44,043 bases of DNA from Myxococcaceae bacterium (GCA_016926755.1 JAFGNZ010000091.1:1-44043); one strand, 5' to 3'; shown: positions 24,823 through 33,691, numbered from the stretch's first letter. The notes: generated by a model from the sequence alone, not told the origin. Numbers and translations are program-made.

Positions 24823-27162
24823 ATGTCCATTGATGACGTGCAGGACCCTTCCGCCCAGGAGCTGCTGTCCCTGCCCCGTCTGGCCCCCCTCATCCCCATG
24901 CTCTACGTGGCCTGGACGGACGGCGAGCTGACCCCGGAGGAGCTCCGCGCCATGGGTGCCGCGGCCCGCGCCCAGCCATGGCTGGATCTGCGCTCCAGCG
25001 CGGTGCTGGCACGCTGGCTGGATCCGCTGTCCCCTCCCTCCCCCCGCGCCCTGGCGCAGCTGCGTGAGCACATCCGCCACACCGCCGAGCGCCTGGAGAA
25101 GAGCGGGCAGCAGACGCTCGCGGAGCTGGGCACGCAGCTGGCCGAGGTGCTCGGCGGTAAGGACGCCCTGCCCGCTCCCATGCCGGAGCTGACACGCACC
25201 CTGGCCCCCCTGGAGACGGCGCTGGGCATCTCCAGCCCCGAGGCCGTGCGCACGCTCGTCCCCGCGCCCCCACCCGCCCCCGAGGTGTCGGCCGTGCGGC
25301 CCTTGTTCGACGTGGACGCGCTGCGCGCCGTGCTGGAGCGCACCTACCCCGCCGAGCGCGCCCGCATCCGCGAGTGGCTCGCCGAGCCCGCCTTCCGCTA
25401 TGTGGACGAGCGCGACACGGCCGCCTACCGGGCGCAGGTGTTCTCGTGGCTGAAGCAGCTCTCCGAACGCGGCCTGGGGAAGATCGCCTACCCGGACGAC
25501 CTGAGCCAGGTGGACCTGGGTGCCTTCATCACCGCCTTCGAGACGCTGGCCTTCTTCGACCTGAGCCTGGTGGTGAAGGTGGGGGTGAACTTCGGGCTCT
25601 TCGGCGGGAGCATCTACTTCCTGGGCACGGAGCGGCACCGCCGCGAGTACATGCCGAAGGTGGCCTCGCTGGAGCTGCCCGGCTGCTTCGCGATGAGCGA
25701 GCTGGGCCACGGCTCCAACGTGCGGGACGTGGAGACGGTGGCCCGCTACGACGAGGCGAGCGGCGAGTTCGTGGTGCACACGCCCTCGGAGACGGCGCGC
25801 AAGGAGTGGATCGGCAACGCTGCGCAGCACGCGCGGATGGCCACGGTGTTCGCGCAGCTCGAGGTGAAGGGCGAGCGCCACGGCGTCCACGCGCTGCTGG
25901 TGCCGCTCCGGGACGAGCAGGGGCGCCTGCTGCCCGGCATCCGGGTGGAGGACTGCGGGGTGAAGATGGGGCTCAACGGGGTGGACAACGGGCGCCTGTG
26001 GTTCGACCGGGTGCGCGTGCCTCGGGAGAACCTGCTGGACCGCTTCGCGCAGGTGAGCCCCGAGGGCGAGTACACCAGCTCCATCACCAGCGCCTCCCGG
26101 CGCTTCTTCACCATGCTGGGGACGCTGGTGGCGGGCCGGGTGAGCGTGGCGTTCGCGAGCCTGAGCGCGGCCAAGAGCGGGCTGGCCATCGCCATCTCCT
26201 ATGGGGACGAGCGCCGGCAGTTCGGCCCGACCGGGGCGCCCGAGGCGCGGCTGCTGGACTACCAGACGCACCAGCTCCGGCTGCTGCGCCCGCTGGCGAC
26301 GACGTATGCGCTGGACTTCGCGCTCAAGTACCTGGCCCGGCGCTACGTGGAGCGGACGGAGAAGGACGCGCTGGAGGTGGAGTCGCTGGCGGCGGGCCTC
26401 AAGGCGTACAGCTCGTGGCACACCACTCGGACGCTGCAGGTGGCGCGCGAGGCCTGCGGCGGCCAGGGCTACCTGGTGGCCAACCGTCTGCCCTCGCTGA
26501 AGGCGGACACGGACGTGTTCACCACCTTCGAGGGGGACAACACGGTGCTGATGCAGCTGGTGGCCAAGAGCCTGCTGACGGGCTACCGGCAGCAGTTCGC
26601 GGATGACCGCGTCTTCGCCGTGATGAAGCTCATCGTCGAGCGGGCCTCGGGGGCGCTGACGGACCGCAACCCCTTCCAGGTGCGGCGCACGGGCAGCGAG
26701 CACCTGCGGGACGGGGAGTTCCAGCTCCGCGCGCTGCGCTTCCGGGAGTCGGATCTGCTGGCCTCGGCGGCGCGGCGGCTGCGCAAGCGGATGGGCACGG
26801 GGGTGGACTCGTTCCAGGCCTTCATCCAGGTCCAGGACCACCTGCAGGCGCTGGCGCACGCGCACGTGGAGCGCGTGGTGCTGGAGCAGTTCCTCGTGGG
26901 CGTGGAGGAGGTGAAGGATCCGGCGGTGAAGGCCGTGCTTGGCAAGCTCTGTGACTTGTACGGCCTGGGCTGCCTGCTGAACGCGAGCGACTGGTTCCTG
27001 GAGAACGATCACATCGAGGCCTCGAAGGCCAAGGCCATCCGCAAGGAGGTGGCGCGGCTGTGCGCGGAGCTGCGCCCGGATGCGGTGGCGCTGACACGGG
27101 CCTTCGGCATCCCCGACACGTGCCTGGCGGCGCCCATCGGCCTGGGGCGGCTGTCGCCATGA
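24823..27162 (+). CDS. Acyl-CoA oxidase/dehydrogenase with TerB-like N-terminal domain
   Basis: A 779-residue protein. Residues 1-110 form a helical domain with LPRLAPLIPMLYVAWTDGEL then TPEELRAMG, reminiscent of TerB-like domains. Residues 180-720 form the ACOX core: CFAMSELGHGSNVRDVETV (S292-V299 is the acyl-CoA oxidase signature), REACGGQGYLVANRLPSL and the FTTFEGDNTVLMQL segment that contacts FAD and substrate. The reaction would be alpha,beta-oxidation of acyl-CoA with oxygen (H2O2 release) or an ETF acceptor; bacterial ACOX-like enzymes cannot be told apart by sequence here. GGAGAGACACCC immediately precedes ATG 24823. It is monocistronic, or possibly read through to the lipoprotein at 27227 (64 bp). 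Confidence 0.85.
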   Translation: MSIDDVQDPSAQELLSLPRLAPLIPMLYVAWTDGELTPEELRAMGAAARAQPWLDLRSSAVLARWLDPLSPPSPRALAQLREHIRHTAERLEKSGQQTLAELGTQLAEVLGGKDALPAPMPELTRTLAPLETALGISSPEAVRTLVPAPPPAPEVSAVRPLFDVDALRAVLERTYPAERARIREWLAEPAFRYVDERDTAAYRAQVFSWLKQLSERGLGKIAYPDDLSQVDLGAFITAFETLAFFDLSLVVKVGVNFGLFGGSIYFLGTERHRREYMPKVASLELPGCFAMSELGHGSNVRDVETVARYDEASGEFVVHTPSETARKEWIGNAAQHARMATVFAQLEVKGERHGVHALLVPLRDEQGRLLPGIRVEDCGVKMGLNGVDNGRLWFDRVRVPRENLLDRFAQVSPEGEYTSSITSASRRFFTMLGTLVAGRVSVAFASLSAAKSGLAIAISYGDERRQFGPTGAPEARLLDYQTHQLRLLRPLATTYALDFALKYLARRYVERTEKDALEVESLAAGLKAYSSWHTTRTLQVAREACGGQGYLVANRLPSLKADTDVFTTFEGDNTVLMQLVAKSLLTGYRQQFADDRVFAVMKLIVERASGALTDRNPFQVRRTGSEHLRDGEFQLRALRFRESDLLASAARRLRKRMGTGVDSFQAFIQVQDHLQALAHAHVERVVLEQFLVGVEEVKDPAVKAVLGKLCDLYGLGCLLNASDWFLENDHIEASKAKAIRKEVARLCAELRPDAVALTRAFGIPDTCLAAPIGLGRLSP

Positions 27163-27226
27163 GGTGAACAGTGGCGCCAGGGCGGGGCTGGCGCGGCTCC
27201 ACGCTGGGAGCACACTCCTGGCTCCC

Positions 27227-27763
27227 ATGAACCGACTCGCGCCGCTGCTGATGCTCACGCTGCTGACGGGCTGTGCCACCACCTCCGGGGCTCGGAACCT
27301 CACCGCCGAGGAGGAGAACAAGCGGCTGGCCCGGGGCTTCATCGAGGAGATCTACAACCAGCGTCAGCTCGACCGCATCCCCGTCTACGTGGCCCAGGAC
27401 TTCGTGGACCTGTCGCCCGGAGCGCCGTCGGACGCGAAGGGGCCGGAGCTCGTGCGCAAGCAGGCCGAGGCGAGCCTCCAGGCGATGCCGGACCTGCGCT
27501 TCGAGCTCCAGCACCTGGTGGCGGAGGGGGACCTGGTGCTCCTCCACTGGAAGGCGACGGGGACGGATGCGCAGGCGCTGGACGAGGCGGGCGCGCCGAA
27601 GCAGGTGACGCTCCAGGGGCACTCGCTCTTGCGGATGCGGGAGGGCCGGATCGTGGAGTCCTGGGACATCGTCGACCAGCTCGGGTTCCTGCTCCAGCGC
27701 GGCTTCAAGCTCCTGCCGCCGGTCCCAGCTCCGAGCGCCCCCGCGCCCCCCACGGGCTCTTGA
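27227..27763 (+). CDS. SnoaL-like lipoprotein
   Basis: A 178-residue lipoprotein (MNRLAPLLMLTLLTGC, Cys16). The mature part is a SnoaL-like/polyketide cyclase-type NTF2 fold: ARGFIEEIYNQRQLDRIPVY, SLQAMPDLRFELQHLV, LVLLHWKATGT and the closing GRIVESWDIVDQLGFLLQ. Such proteins are often annotated as ester cyclases, but a catalytic role in the periplasm is doubtful. It ends with a Pro/Ala-rich tail. ATG 27227 was chosen for the lipoprotein signal; the frame is open upstream. Confidence 0.85.
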   Translation: MNRLAPLLMLTLLTGCATTSGARNLTAEEENKRLARGFIEEIYNQRQLDRIPVYVAQDFVDLSPGAPSDAKGPELVRKQAEASLQAMPDLRFELQHLVAEGDLVLLHWKATGTDAQALDEAGAPKQVTLQGHSLLRMREGRIVESWDIVDQLGFLLQRGFKLLPPVPAPSAPAPPTGS

Positions 27764-27771
27764 GCACGCAG

Positions 27772-27789
27772 CCCCGTCACTGCACGGGG
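27772..27789. terminator. Short hairpin between convergent genes
   Basis: CCCCGT (27772-27777) pairs with ACGGGG (27784-27789) around a 6-base loop. It overlaps the stop of the minus-strand gene ending at 27777 and lies nine bases after the plus-strand stop at 27763. It has no T-run. Confidence 0.4.
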
Positions 27790-28400
27790 GAAGGCGCGCG
27801 GAAGACCTCGCCGTCGTGCCCCTCCAGCACCAGGCTGGCGCTGTTGGAGGGAGACACCCGCAGCGTCGCCCGGGGCTGCCCCAGCCTGTCCACGAGCAGC
27901 AACCCCGGCGAGCCATGCTCATCCGCTCCGAGGATCGCGCGCGGCCGGCCGTCCTCATCCGCCAGCTCCAGCCGCGTCGAGCCGTCCGGGAACATGCCCA
28001 CCGCGAAGAACTCCGCGCCGCCGTTCTTGGCGAACGCCAGCCGGGGCGCCTCGTCCGAGTACACGGTGAGCTCGGCGAGCGTGCTCCCCTCGGCGGTGGA
28101 GAAGCGCAGCCTCGGCGCGCCATCCTGGGAGATGCCCAGCAGGGCCCGGGGGTGGCCCGCCGCATCGCTGAGCACCAGCCCCGCGCTCCCGTCCGCCTCG
28201 GCGGAGAGCGTGGCGCGCGCGCGCCCCTGCGCATCCGCCAGCGTCAGCCGTGAGACGATGAGGGAGCCGGCGTGCCCCTCCTCCTTGAGGAGCGCGGCCC
28301 CAAGTCCCAGGACGGCCACGGCGAGCGCGGCGACGCTAACGCCCTGCATGCGCCGATAGCCTCGCTCCAGGCGCTCCAGCCGCGGGTCGAGCTGCTCCAT
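27777..28400 (-). CDS. Membrane-anchored beta-repeat protein, unknown function
   Basis: A 207-residue protein with a cytoplasmic N-terminus, MEQLDPRLERLERGYRRMQG, one transmembrane segment (VSVAALAVAVLGLGAALL, residues 21-38), and an external repeat region. At least four copies of a unit of about 26 residues can be seen, marked by G-(R/H/A)-P-R-(A/L)-x-L and a D-x-x-G-(S/x)-x-x-L turn (GHPRALLGIS, GAPRLRFST, GRPRAILGAD, GQPRATLRVS). This looks like a small beta-helix or propeller. No family is recognised. Confidence 0.7.
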   Translation of the reverse strand: MEQLDPRLERLERGYRRMQGVSVAALAVAVLGLGAALLKEEGHAGSLIVSRLTLADAQGRARATLSAEADGSAGLVLSDAAGHPRALLGISQDGAPRLRFSTAEGSTLAELTVYSDEAPRLAFAKNGGAEFFAVGMFPDGSTRLELADEDGRPRAILGADEHGSPGLLLVDRLGQPRATLRVSPSNSASLVLEGHDGEVFRAPSPVQ

Positions 28401-28567
28401 GTGCGACGACCTCCCTCACGGGCCCATGAAGACGGACCTCTGCGGGGAGAGGCTAACGGACCTCAGGGCAGGATGCGCGCCCATCTGTCCTTTCACGGAC
28501 GCGGAGCCAGGGACGGCAGTGGCCAGCAGCGCAGGCGCTCCCTATCCGGTGAGCCATGGAGATGCCC

Positions 28568-30004
28568 ATGATCCGGAAACTCTTGCTCCTACCGCTGCTC
28601 CTCCCACTCGCCGCGTGTGTGCGAAACCCCGTCACCGGCGAGAAGCAGCTCTCGCTCATCTCCACCCAGGACGAGATCGCCATCGGCCAGCAGGCGGCCA
28701 AGGACGTGCAGCAGTCCATCGGCCTGCTGAAGGACCCGCAGGCCCAGCAGTACGTGGCCAATGTAGGCATGCCCATGGCACGCAAGTCCGAGCGGCCGGA
28801 GCTCCCCTGGAGCTTCCAGGTGGTGGATGACCCGACCGTGAACGCCTTCGCGCTGCCGGGCGGCCCCATCTTCGCCACGCGAGGCCTGCTGACGCACCTC
28901 AACTCGGAGGCGGAGCTGGCCGCGGTGCTCGGGCACGAGATCGGCCATGTCACCGCGCGGCACTCGGTGAGCCAGCTCTCCAAGGCGCAGCTGGCGCAGC
29001 TCGGGCTGGGCGTGGGCATGATCATCGAGCCGGACCTCGCCAAATATGGCGGGCTCGCGATGGCGGGCCTGCAGCTGCTCTTCCTCAAGTACGGCCGGGA
29101 CGCGGAGCGCCAGTCGGACGAGCTGGGCTTCAGGTACATGCTGGAGCAGGGCTACGACGTGCGCGAGATGGAGGATGTCTTCCGCACGCTCGACCGCGTG
29201 GGGGAGGCGGGCGGTAGCGGCCGGCTACCCTCGTGGCTCTCCACGCACCCCAACCCGGAGGACCGGCTGGAGTGGACGCGCGCGCGCGTCGCCCAGCTCG
29301 GCAGGAACCTGGAGCAACTGAGGGTGGCCCAGCCCGAGTACCTCCGGATGCTCCAGGGCATGGCGTACGGGCAGAACCCGCGGCAGGGCTTCTTCCGCGG
29401 CAACCTCTTCCTGCACCCGGAGCTGCGCTTCCAGCTGGAGTTCCCCCAGGGCTGGCAGACGGCGAACCAGCCCCAGGCGGTGCTGGGGGCGAGCCCGAAC
29501 CAGGACGCCGTCGTCGGGCTGGGCACTTTGGGGGGTGGCCTCTCGCCGGAGCAGGCCCTGCAACAGTTCTTCGCGCAGCAGGGGGTGCGCGCGCTGGAGG
29601 CGCCCGTCGCGGGGCTCCCCCCGGCCACGCGCTACTTCGAGGCCCAGACGGAGCAGGGAGTCCTCCGCGGCCTCACCTCGTTCATCTCCTGGCAAGGCGG
29701 GACGTTCCAGCTCATCGGCTACACGGTGGCCGAGCAGCTCTCCCATTATGAGCCGGCGTTCCGCGCCACCTTCACCAGCTTCCGGGAGCTGACGGACCCG
29801 GCGGTCCTGGCGGTGCAGCCCGCCCGCCTCGAGCTGGTGACGCTGGAGCAGGCCATGACGCTGGAGCAGTTCCAGTCACGCTACCCGTCCACCATCCCCC
29901 TGGCGGAGCTGGCCCTGATCAACGGCATGCAGCCAGGAGACACGCTCGCGGCGGGCCGAATGGTGAAGCGGGTGACGGGCGGCACGCCCACCAGCCCCAG
30001 GTAA
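28568..30004 (+). CDS. M48-family metalloprotease lipoprotein with LysM-like C-terminus
   Basis: A 478-residue periplasmic protease of the BepA/YcaL type. The signal ends in the lipobox PLAAC. The zinc site is HEIGH (residues 123-127) with a third ligand candidate, Glu180, in DAERQSDELG. RNPVTGEKQLSLISTQDEIA is the family N-terminal signature. After residue 250 comes a domain of about 170 residues unique to this group, then a LysM-like module (EQFQSRYPSTIPLAELALIN) that may bind peptidoglycan. The best ribosome-binding site (GGAG) fits ATG 28568; ATGs at 28556 and 28562 are possible. Such proteases trim or degrade misassembled outer-membrane proteins. Confidence 0.9.
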   Translation: MIRKLLLLPLLLPLAACVRNPVTGEKQLSLISTQDEIAIGQQAAKDVQQSIGLLKDPQAQQYVANVGMPMARKSERPELPWSFQVVDDPTVNAFALPGGPIFATRGLLTHLNSEAELAAVLGHEIGHVTARHSVSQLSKAQLAQLGLGVGMIIEPDLAKYGGLAMAGLQLLFLKYGRDAERQSDELGFRYMLEQGYDVREMEDVFRTLDRVGEAGGSGRLPSWLSTHPNPEDRLEWTRARVAQLGRNLEQLRVAQPEYLRMLQGMAYGQNPRQGFFRGNLFLHPELRFQLEFPQGWQTANQPQAVLGASPNQDAVVGLGTLGGGLSPEQALQQFFAQQGVRALEAPVAGLPPATRYFEAQTEQGVLRGLTSFISWQGGTFQLIGYTVAEQLSHYEPAFRATFTSFRELTDPAVLAVQPARLELVTLEQAMTLEQFQSRYPSTIPLAELALINGMQPGDTLAAGRMVKRVTGGTPTSPR

Positions 30005-30009
30005 TGTCC

Positions 30010-30258
30010 TCAGCGGCGATCCCGCTGGAGATCCGAGAGGATCTTCTTCAGGTACCAGGCCTCGGTGCGGCCGGGGAACCGCTCCTTGAGCGCCAGCAGG
30101 TGGCGCGCGAGCGACTCCTCGGCCTGCGGCCTCGGCAGGGGCGTGTTGCGGAACCAGGCCCGCCGCAGCCGCTGGGCCTCCGTGCCCCGGAGCACGAGCC
30201 CCACGACGACCACGAGCACCACGGCCCCCACGAGGATCAACGCCGACCTTCCGTCCAC
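30010..30258 (-). CDS. Small single-pass membrane protein
   Basis: An 82-residue protein (GTG start 30258, with AGGAGGCGGA upstream). One transmembrane helix (ALILVGAVVLVVVVGLVL) is followed by an amphipathic, Arg/Lys-rich helical tail (EAQRLRRAWFRN..., LKKILSDLQRD). No family is recognised. It is convergent with the protease gene, with a 5-bp gap, and stands 65 bp from the Sll1717-like ATPase gene on the same strand. Confidence 0.65.
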   Translation of the reverse strand: MDGRSALILVGAVVLVVVVGLVLRGTEAQRLRRAWFRNTPLPRPQAEESLARHLLALKERFPGRTEAWYLKKILSDLQRDRR

Positions 30259-30323
30259 ACTCCGCCTCCTGCTTTGCCCTCACAGGTTTGCTCTTCTACT
30301 GCCTGCGCAGTCATGACCAACGG

Positions 30324-31814
30324 TCAGGTCTTGGGACGAGCCACGCCGCCCTTGCGCTTCAAGTGGAGGCCCTTGAGATATAGATCCCCTACATCTACCC
30401 GCCCATCTGTTCGAGTGGAGGCAATGCCCAACTCCACTAAGTAGTCCAAAAGAGCATCGGGCTCGATATCGGGTGGACGATGCCCTTCCGGCGACCAGTT
30501 GATCTGGAGTGCTCGCACCATTTCCCGACGCTCCGCGGGCACGCGCGGAGGGGCTTCATCGAAGGCTTTCTGGACGAGGCGAATCCAAGGAAACTCCTCT
30601 TGGGCGAGTTCATTCACTCGGAACTCGGAGACACGATCCAAGCCAACTCGCAGCGAGGTATAGTGGATAAGATTGGGGCGTTCAGCTCGTGGTGATCGTT
30701 TCTCGCTGTTGGCAGCCTCCTCGATCAGACGGAGGGCAGATCTCGGGAAAATGCGGTCATGACCATCCTTGAGGTGATTTGGGATCCACCGAAGTGTGAG
30801 TCCTTTTCGCGGATCCGTTCCCATATACTCACCAAACATGTGCTTGACCGCACTGGAGAAAGCCTTCTCATCCTGCACTGCGGGAATCCACCCGAGGAAC
30901 TCATCCTCTTCCTCCTGGAGTTTGGCCCGGCTGAGATATTGCTTCATCCCCTCACTGACATTGAGGAGGCGTTTGAAGAGCAGCCGGTAGATGTCTCCTG
31001 GGCTCCAGAAGAGATCCGCCGGGTGCCAAGCGATCTTCGCAATATCAGGCCCCCGCAGAGCGGCCCTCTCATAAAGATCCCTGCGCAGGAAGATCTTACA
31101 TCGAATACGCTGCCACCTGCGCGAATATATCGCCCAGAGTTGGATGAGCCCCTGGAGAGCCACCTGAATGACACTCCACTTTCCAGGGCTGACACGATCC
31201 AGGTCGTCGTAGACGATGAAGACGTATCGATCCTCTTGCATCAACTGGCGATCTAACTCGTCTAGCGCTTCAAAGAGTACCCCCTGGCTCCTGGCGCCCC
31301 CCACAGCCCTCGCGAGCGTGTCGAGGTCATAAGCAGCCCGCTGGAGTACTTGCCCCACCTCATCTGGCAAGGAACTCCCGTCTAGCCGGCCATCCTGCAC
31401 TAGCACATGTGCCAAAAGCCCCAGCCAGAGGAGGCGCAATTCCTCCGCTCCCCGTCCGCGAGCATAGGCATCAATGAGGTCCGACGCGGGAAAGAGCGAA
31501 CCCGTGGTCTCAAAGCCGACGATCCAGGAGGAACGCTCCAGTGGAAGCGTTCCATGGCCACGGCTTGCGGCGATCCGGGCTAACAGTCTGCGCCCCTCGG
31601 GAAATTTCAACGCCTTAAAGAGCTGCGTCTTGCCCGCGCCCTTATCACCGATGATGAGGCGTACATGGGGGTCCAGAGCGCGCAGGTGTCGTGGAATTGG
31701 GAGGAACTCCCGAAAAAACTCCCGAGCCTCCTCAGGTGCATGATCAGCTACGCCCTGGCCGCAAGCCCTGATGACATCATCCAGCAACGCATCTGCTTGT
31801 TCGACCCTCTTCAT
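30324..31814 (-). CDS. P-loop ATPase, Sll1717-like, third gene of HEPN-ATPase-ATPase trio
   Basis: A 496-residue protein with Walker A GDKGAGKT (56-63) and Walker B VFIVYDDLD (198-206), in the arrangement I associate with the Sll1717-type P-loop ATPases (related to KAP/STAND NTPases). The segment after Walker B (FLRRDLYERAALRGPDIAKI) carries candidate sensor residues. The last 150 residues look like a winged-helix-rich domain ending in a basic tail, LHLKRKGGVARPKT. Its start overlaps the KGGVGR-ATPase stop by 4 bp (ATGA). It may be the effector or a switch that responds to the upstream ATPase. Codon use is visibly less GC-rich than the flanks. Confidence 0.8.
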   Translation of the reverse strand: MKRVEQADALLDDVIRACGQGVADHAPEEAREFFREFLPIPRHLRALDPHVRLIIGDKGAGKTQLFKALKFPEGRRLLARIAASRGHGTLPLERSSWIVGFETTGSLFPASDLIDAYARGRGAEELRLLWLGLLAHVLVQDGRLDGSSLPDEVGQVLQRAAYDLDTLARAVGGARSQGVLFEALDELDRQLMQEDRYVFIVYDDLDRVSPGKWSVIQVALQGLIQLWAIYSRRWQRIRCKIFLRRDLYERAALRGPDIAKIAWHPADLFWSPGDIYRLLFKRLLNVSEGMKQYLSRAKLQEEEDEFLGWIPAVQDEKAFSSAVKHMFGEYMGTDPRKGLTLRWIPNHLKDGHDRIFPRSALRLIEEAANSEKRSPRAERPNLIHYTSLRVGLDRVSEFRVNELAQEEFPWIRLVQKAFDEAPPRVPAERREMVRALQINWSPEGHRPPDIEPDALLDYLVELGIASTRTDGRVDVGDLYLKGLHLKRKGGVARPKT

Positions 31815-33118
31815 GGCCCTGTCCTGCCCAGCCGCTCAAGCAGCCATGTGGAGAAGGCTTTGTAGTCCCCCTGCGTCAGAGGTGTCACCATGTCCCTCAG
31901 TGCGCGAGCGCGCTGGAGTTCGCTATCGAAACCGATGGCGAAGGAATGATGTGGTCGGGTTGCATCTTCGATGGCGGGTACCGGCCACTCCCCATTGGGA
32001 TCCGCATCGTAGAAGCGATCAGTGAAGAGTTGATACGCTCGGTCGATGAACTGCTCGACCCGGGCCTTGCGTGCTGGGTCCGTGCTGGGCGGCGCCATGG
32101 CGTAGACCAGAGCGCAGTCCTGCTGGGCCCTCTCCATCTCAATGCGGCGCCGTCCGAGATGGTCGACCACAATGCCGACTCCTTCCCAACTCTGCTCGCT
32201 ATCCAACCCGAAGAGTACATCGAGGTGAGCAATGCCGTTGAGCGCCAGCCCACCAATGTCATGCAACCCCGCGCGAGAATCAATCAGCACGTAGGCTGGA
32301 GCACGGTCACTCCGGAGTTGGCGAAGCAGATCCAGCAGTGGTGGCTCCGGAGCCTCGGGCCGTAAAATCCGCTCGTAATCTACGCGAGCAAGCTTCTCAA
32401 GGTAGAGTGCGTCTACATTGCCTGCAGGCACCACCGTAATGGGGGCTCCCTCCCCAATGATATCAGGGTCGTCACAGATGAAGAAGTAGTCCCCCAAGCT
32501 TAAACGGCGGCCTTCGTACAAAGGGCGTTCAAGAAGGTAGTCGATAAGCCCACACGGAGCTCTCGCAGCACTGGAAGCGAAGAGCGACCCTGCCCCCGGC
32601 GCCTCAAGATCCAAATCGATGACGCAGACACTCTTCCCCGCCCGAGCCATCTGGATAGCAAAGGCGGCTAGCGCAGTGGTGCGGCCTACCCCTCCCTTGA
32701 ACGAAAAGAAGGAGATGATTGGGGCCATCTGCGGCCGCAAGAGCCAGGGTGGGTCGAGTGGAGCACCGAACCAGGTGGCTTTGGACAGATGTCTATCCAA
32801 CTCTCTCAGCTCGAAGTTGGGGCCTTGGACTGGAAGAGCCTGACTCCAAGCCTTATCGTAAACGAGCCGCTCCGCTGTATCGAGCGAGTCGTGCCAAACC
32901 CAGCACTCATTTCCCCAGAAGCCTTCAGCCGCTCGCTGCAGGGCCGCGCGGAGGTCGGCCTCAAGCGCGCTCGCGTCAGCACCTGCCACAGGCTTGACCA
33001 GGATACGAAGGCGTCCTCGAAGGTCCCAGATGAGGCATGCCCGCTCTAGCCGCCCACCCCACGCAGTCTGGGAGAGTTCCTGGACAGCATCCCGTCGGGC
33101 CTCTGCGAAGTGCTTCAT
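31811..33118 (-). CDS. ParA/MinD-like ATPase with KGGVGR P-loop
   Basis: A 435-residue protein. Residues 1-125 form an N-terminal alpha/beta domain (IWDLRGRLRILVKPV, GNECWVWHDSLDTAERL) of unknown type. Residues 130-430 form a deviant-Walker ATPase: KGGVGRTT (141-148, with Arg where ParA/MinD has Lys/Thr), SVCVIDLDLEAPG and a later YVLIDSRAGLHDIGG segment. I recall this as the KGGVGR-motif variant AAA ATPase group, associated with conflict systems. It overlaps both neighbours by 4 bp (ATGA), so the three proteins are probably made in fixed ratio. The signal sensed is unknown. Confidence 0.8.
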   Translation of the reverse strand: MKHFAEARRDAVQELSQTAWGGRLERACLIWDLRGRLRILVKPVAGADASALEADLRAALQRAAEGFWGNECWVWHDSLDTAERLVYDKAWSQALPVQGPNFELRELDRHLSKATWFGAPLDPPWLLRPQMAPIISFFSFKGGVGRTTALAAFAIQMARAGKSVCVIDLDLEAPGAGSLFASSAARAPCGLIDYLLERPLYEGRRLSLGDYFFICDDPDIIGEGAPITVVPAGNVDALYLEKLARVDYERILRPEAPEPPLLDLLRQLRSDRAPAYVLIDSRAGLHDIGGLALNGIAHLDVLFGLDSEQSWEGVGIVVDHLGRRRIEMERAQQDCALVYAMAPPSTDPARKARVEQFIDRAYQLFTDRFYDADPNGEWPVPAIEDATRPHHSFAIGFDSELQRARALRDMVTPLTQGDYKAFSTWLLERLGRTGP

Positions 33119-33564
33119 GGGTTCAATGCTCCACTGCCATCAAGGATCGCCTCCACCATGACGCGCTCGTACACTTCAGCGGCTCCTGTCACCATGAGAT
33201 CTCCATCAACGACGGCACCGGTCGGAAGATAGCGCAGGTCCGGCCTCCAGACGGACACCATCTGTGGCAGCAGGGGGATATCATCAAACCGATAACGGGT
33301 TGCCCCCGGCGATAGGATGGCGGCCAGTACCAGGGCCTGACCACTCAAGCGCCGGAGATCATGCCCGTACTCTCTGGCACCGTGACCGTGGATTTCCAGC
33401 AACCTCTTCAGCGCGCACTCGACTACGTAGCCTGCTAAGTATGCGGCATTGTCGAGCCGCTCCGCAGCGAGGAGTGTGCGTGCATCATGCAAGTGGCGGC
33501 GTGCGGCCGATCCGTAGTCTTCCTCAAGCGTCTTGAGCCCGAGCTTCCCTCTGCCTTGAGTCAT
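33115..33564 (-). CDS. HEPN-domain protein
   Basis: A 149-residue protein dominated by the HEPN helical fold: YGSAARRHLHDARTLLAAER, then LDNAAYLAGYVVECALKRLL and EIHGHGAREYGHDL. A candidate R-x4-H nuclease motif is R54...H59, with a GHDL turn at 67-70. HEPN proteins are commonly RNases or partners of nucleotidyltransferases in toxin-antitoxin and defence systems. It is the first gene of the trio, starting at ATG 33564, and overlaps the next gene by 4 bp. The 127 bp upstream to the RT stop carry a small hairpin (GGCAC/GTGCC at 33665-33680). The catalytic status is inferred. Confidence 0.8.
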   Translation of the reverse strand: MTQGRGKLGLKTLEEDYGSAARRHLHDARTLLAAERLDNAAYLAGYVVECALKRLLEIHGHGAREYGHDLRRLSGQALVLAAILSPGATRYRFDDIPLLPQMVSVWRPDLRYLPTGAVVDGDLMVTGAAEVYERVMVEAILDGSGALNP

Positions 33565-33691
33565 GAGAACACCTTACCTCGGCACGAGACCGTCGTGTGG
33601 ATGACTCGCTCCGGACGCGTCTCTTGCTAATGCGGAAACGTGGTTGCCCACAACGTGAGGAGACGGCACCTGCTCGTGCCAAAGCGCTGCC

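Noticed and set aside
24703-27342. 879-residue open frame antisense to the acyl-CoA oxidase gene
   Set aside because: Complement of a highly conserved enzyme; composition rich in His, Arg, Gln and no domain.
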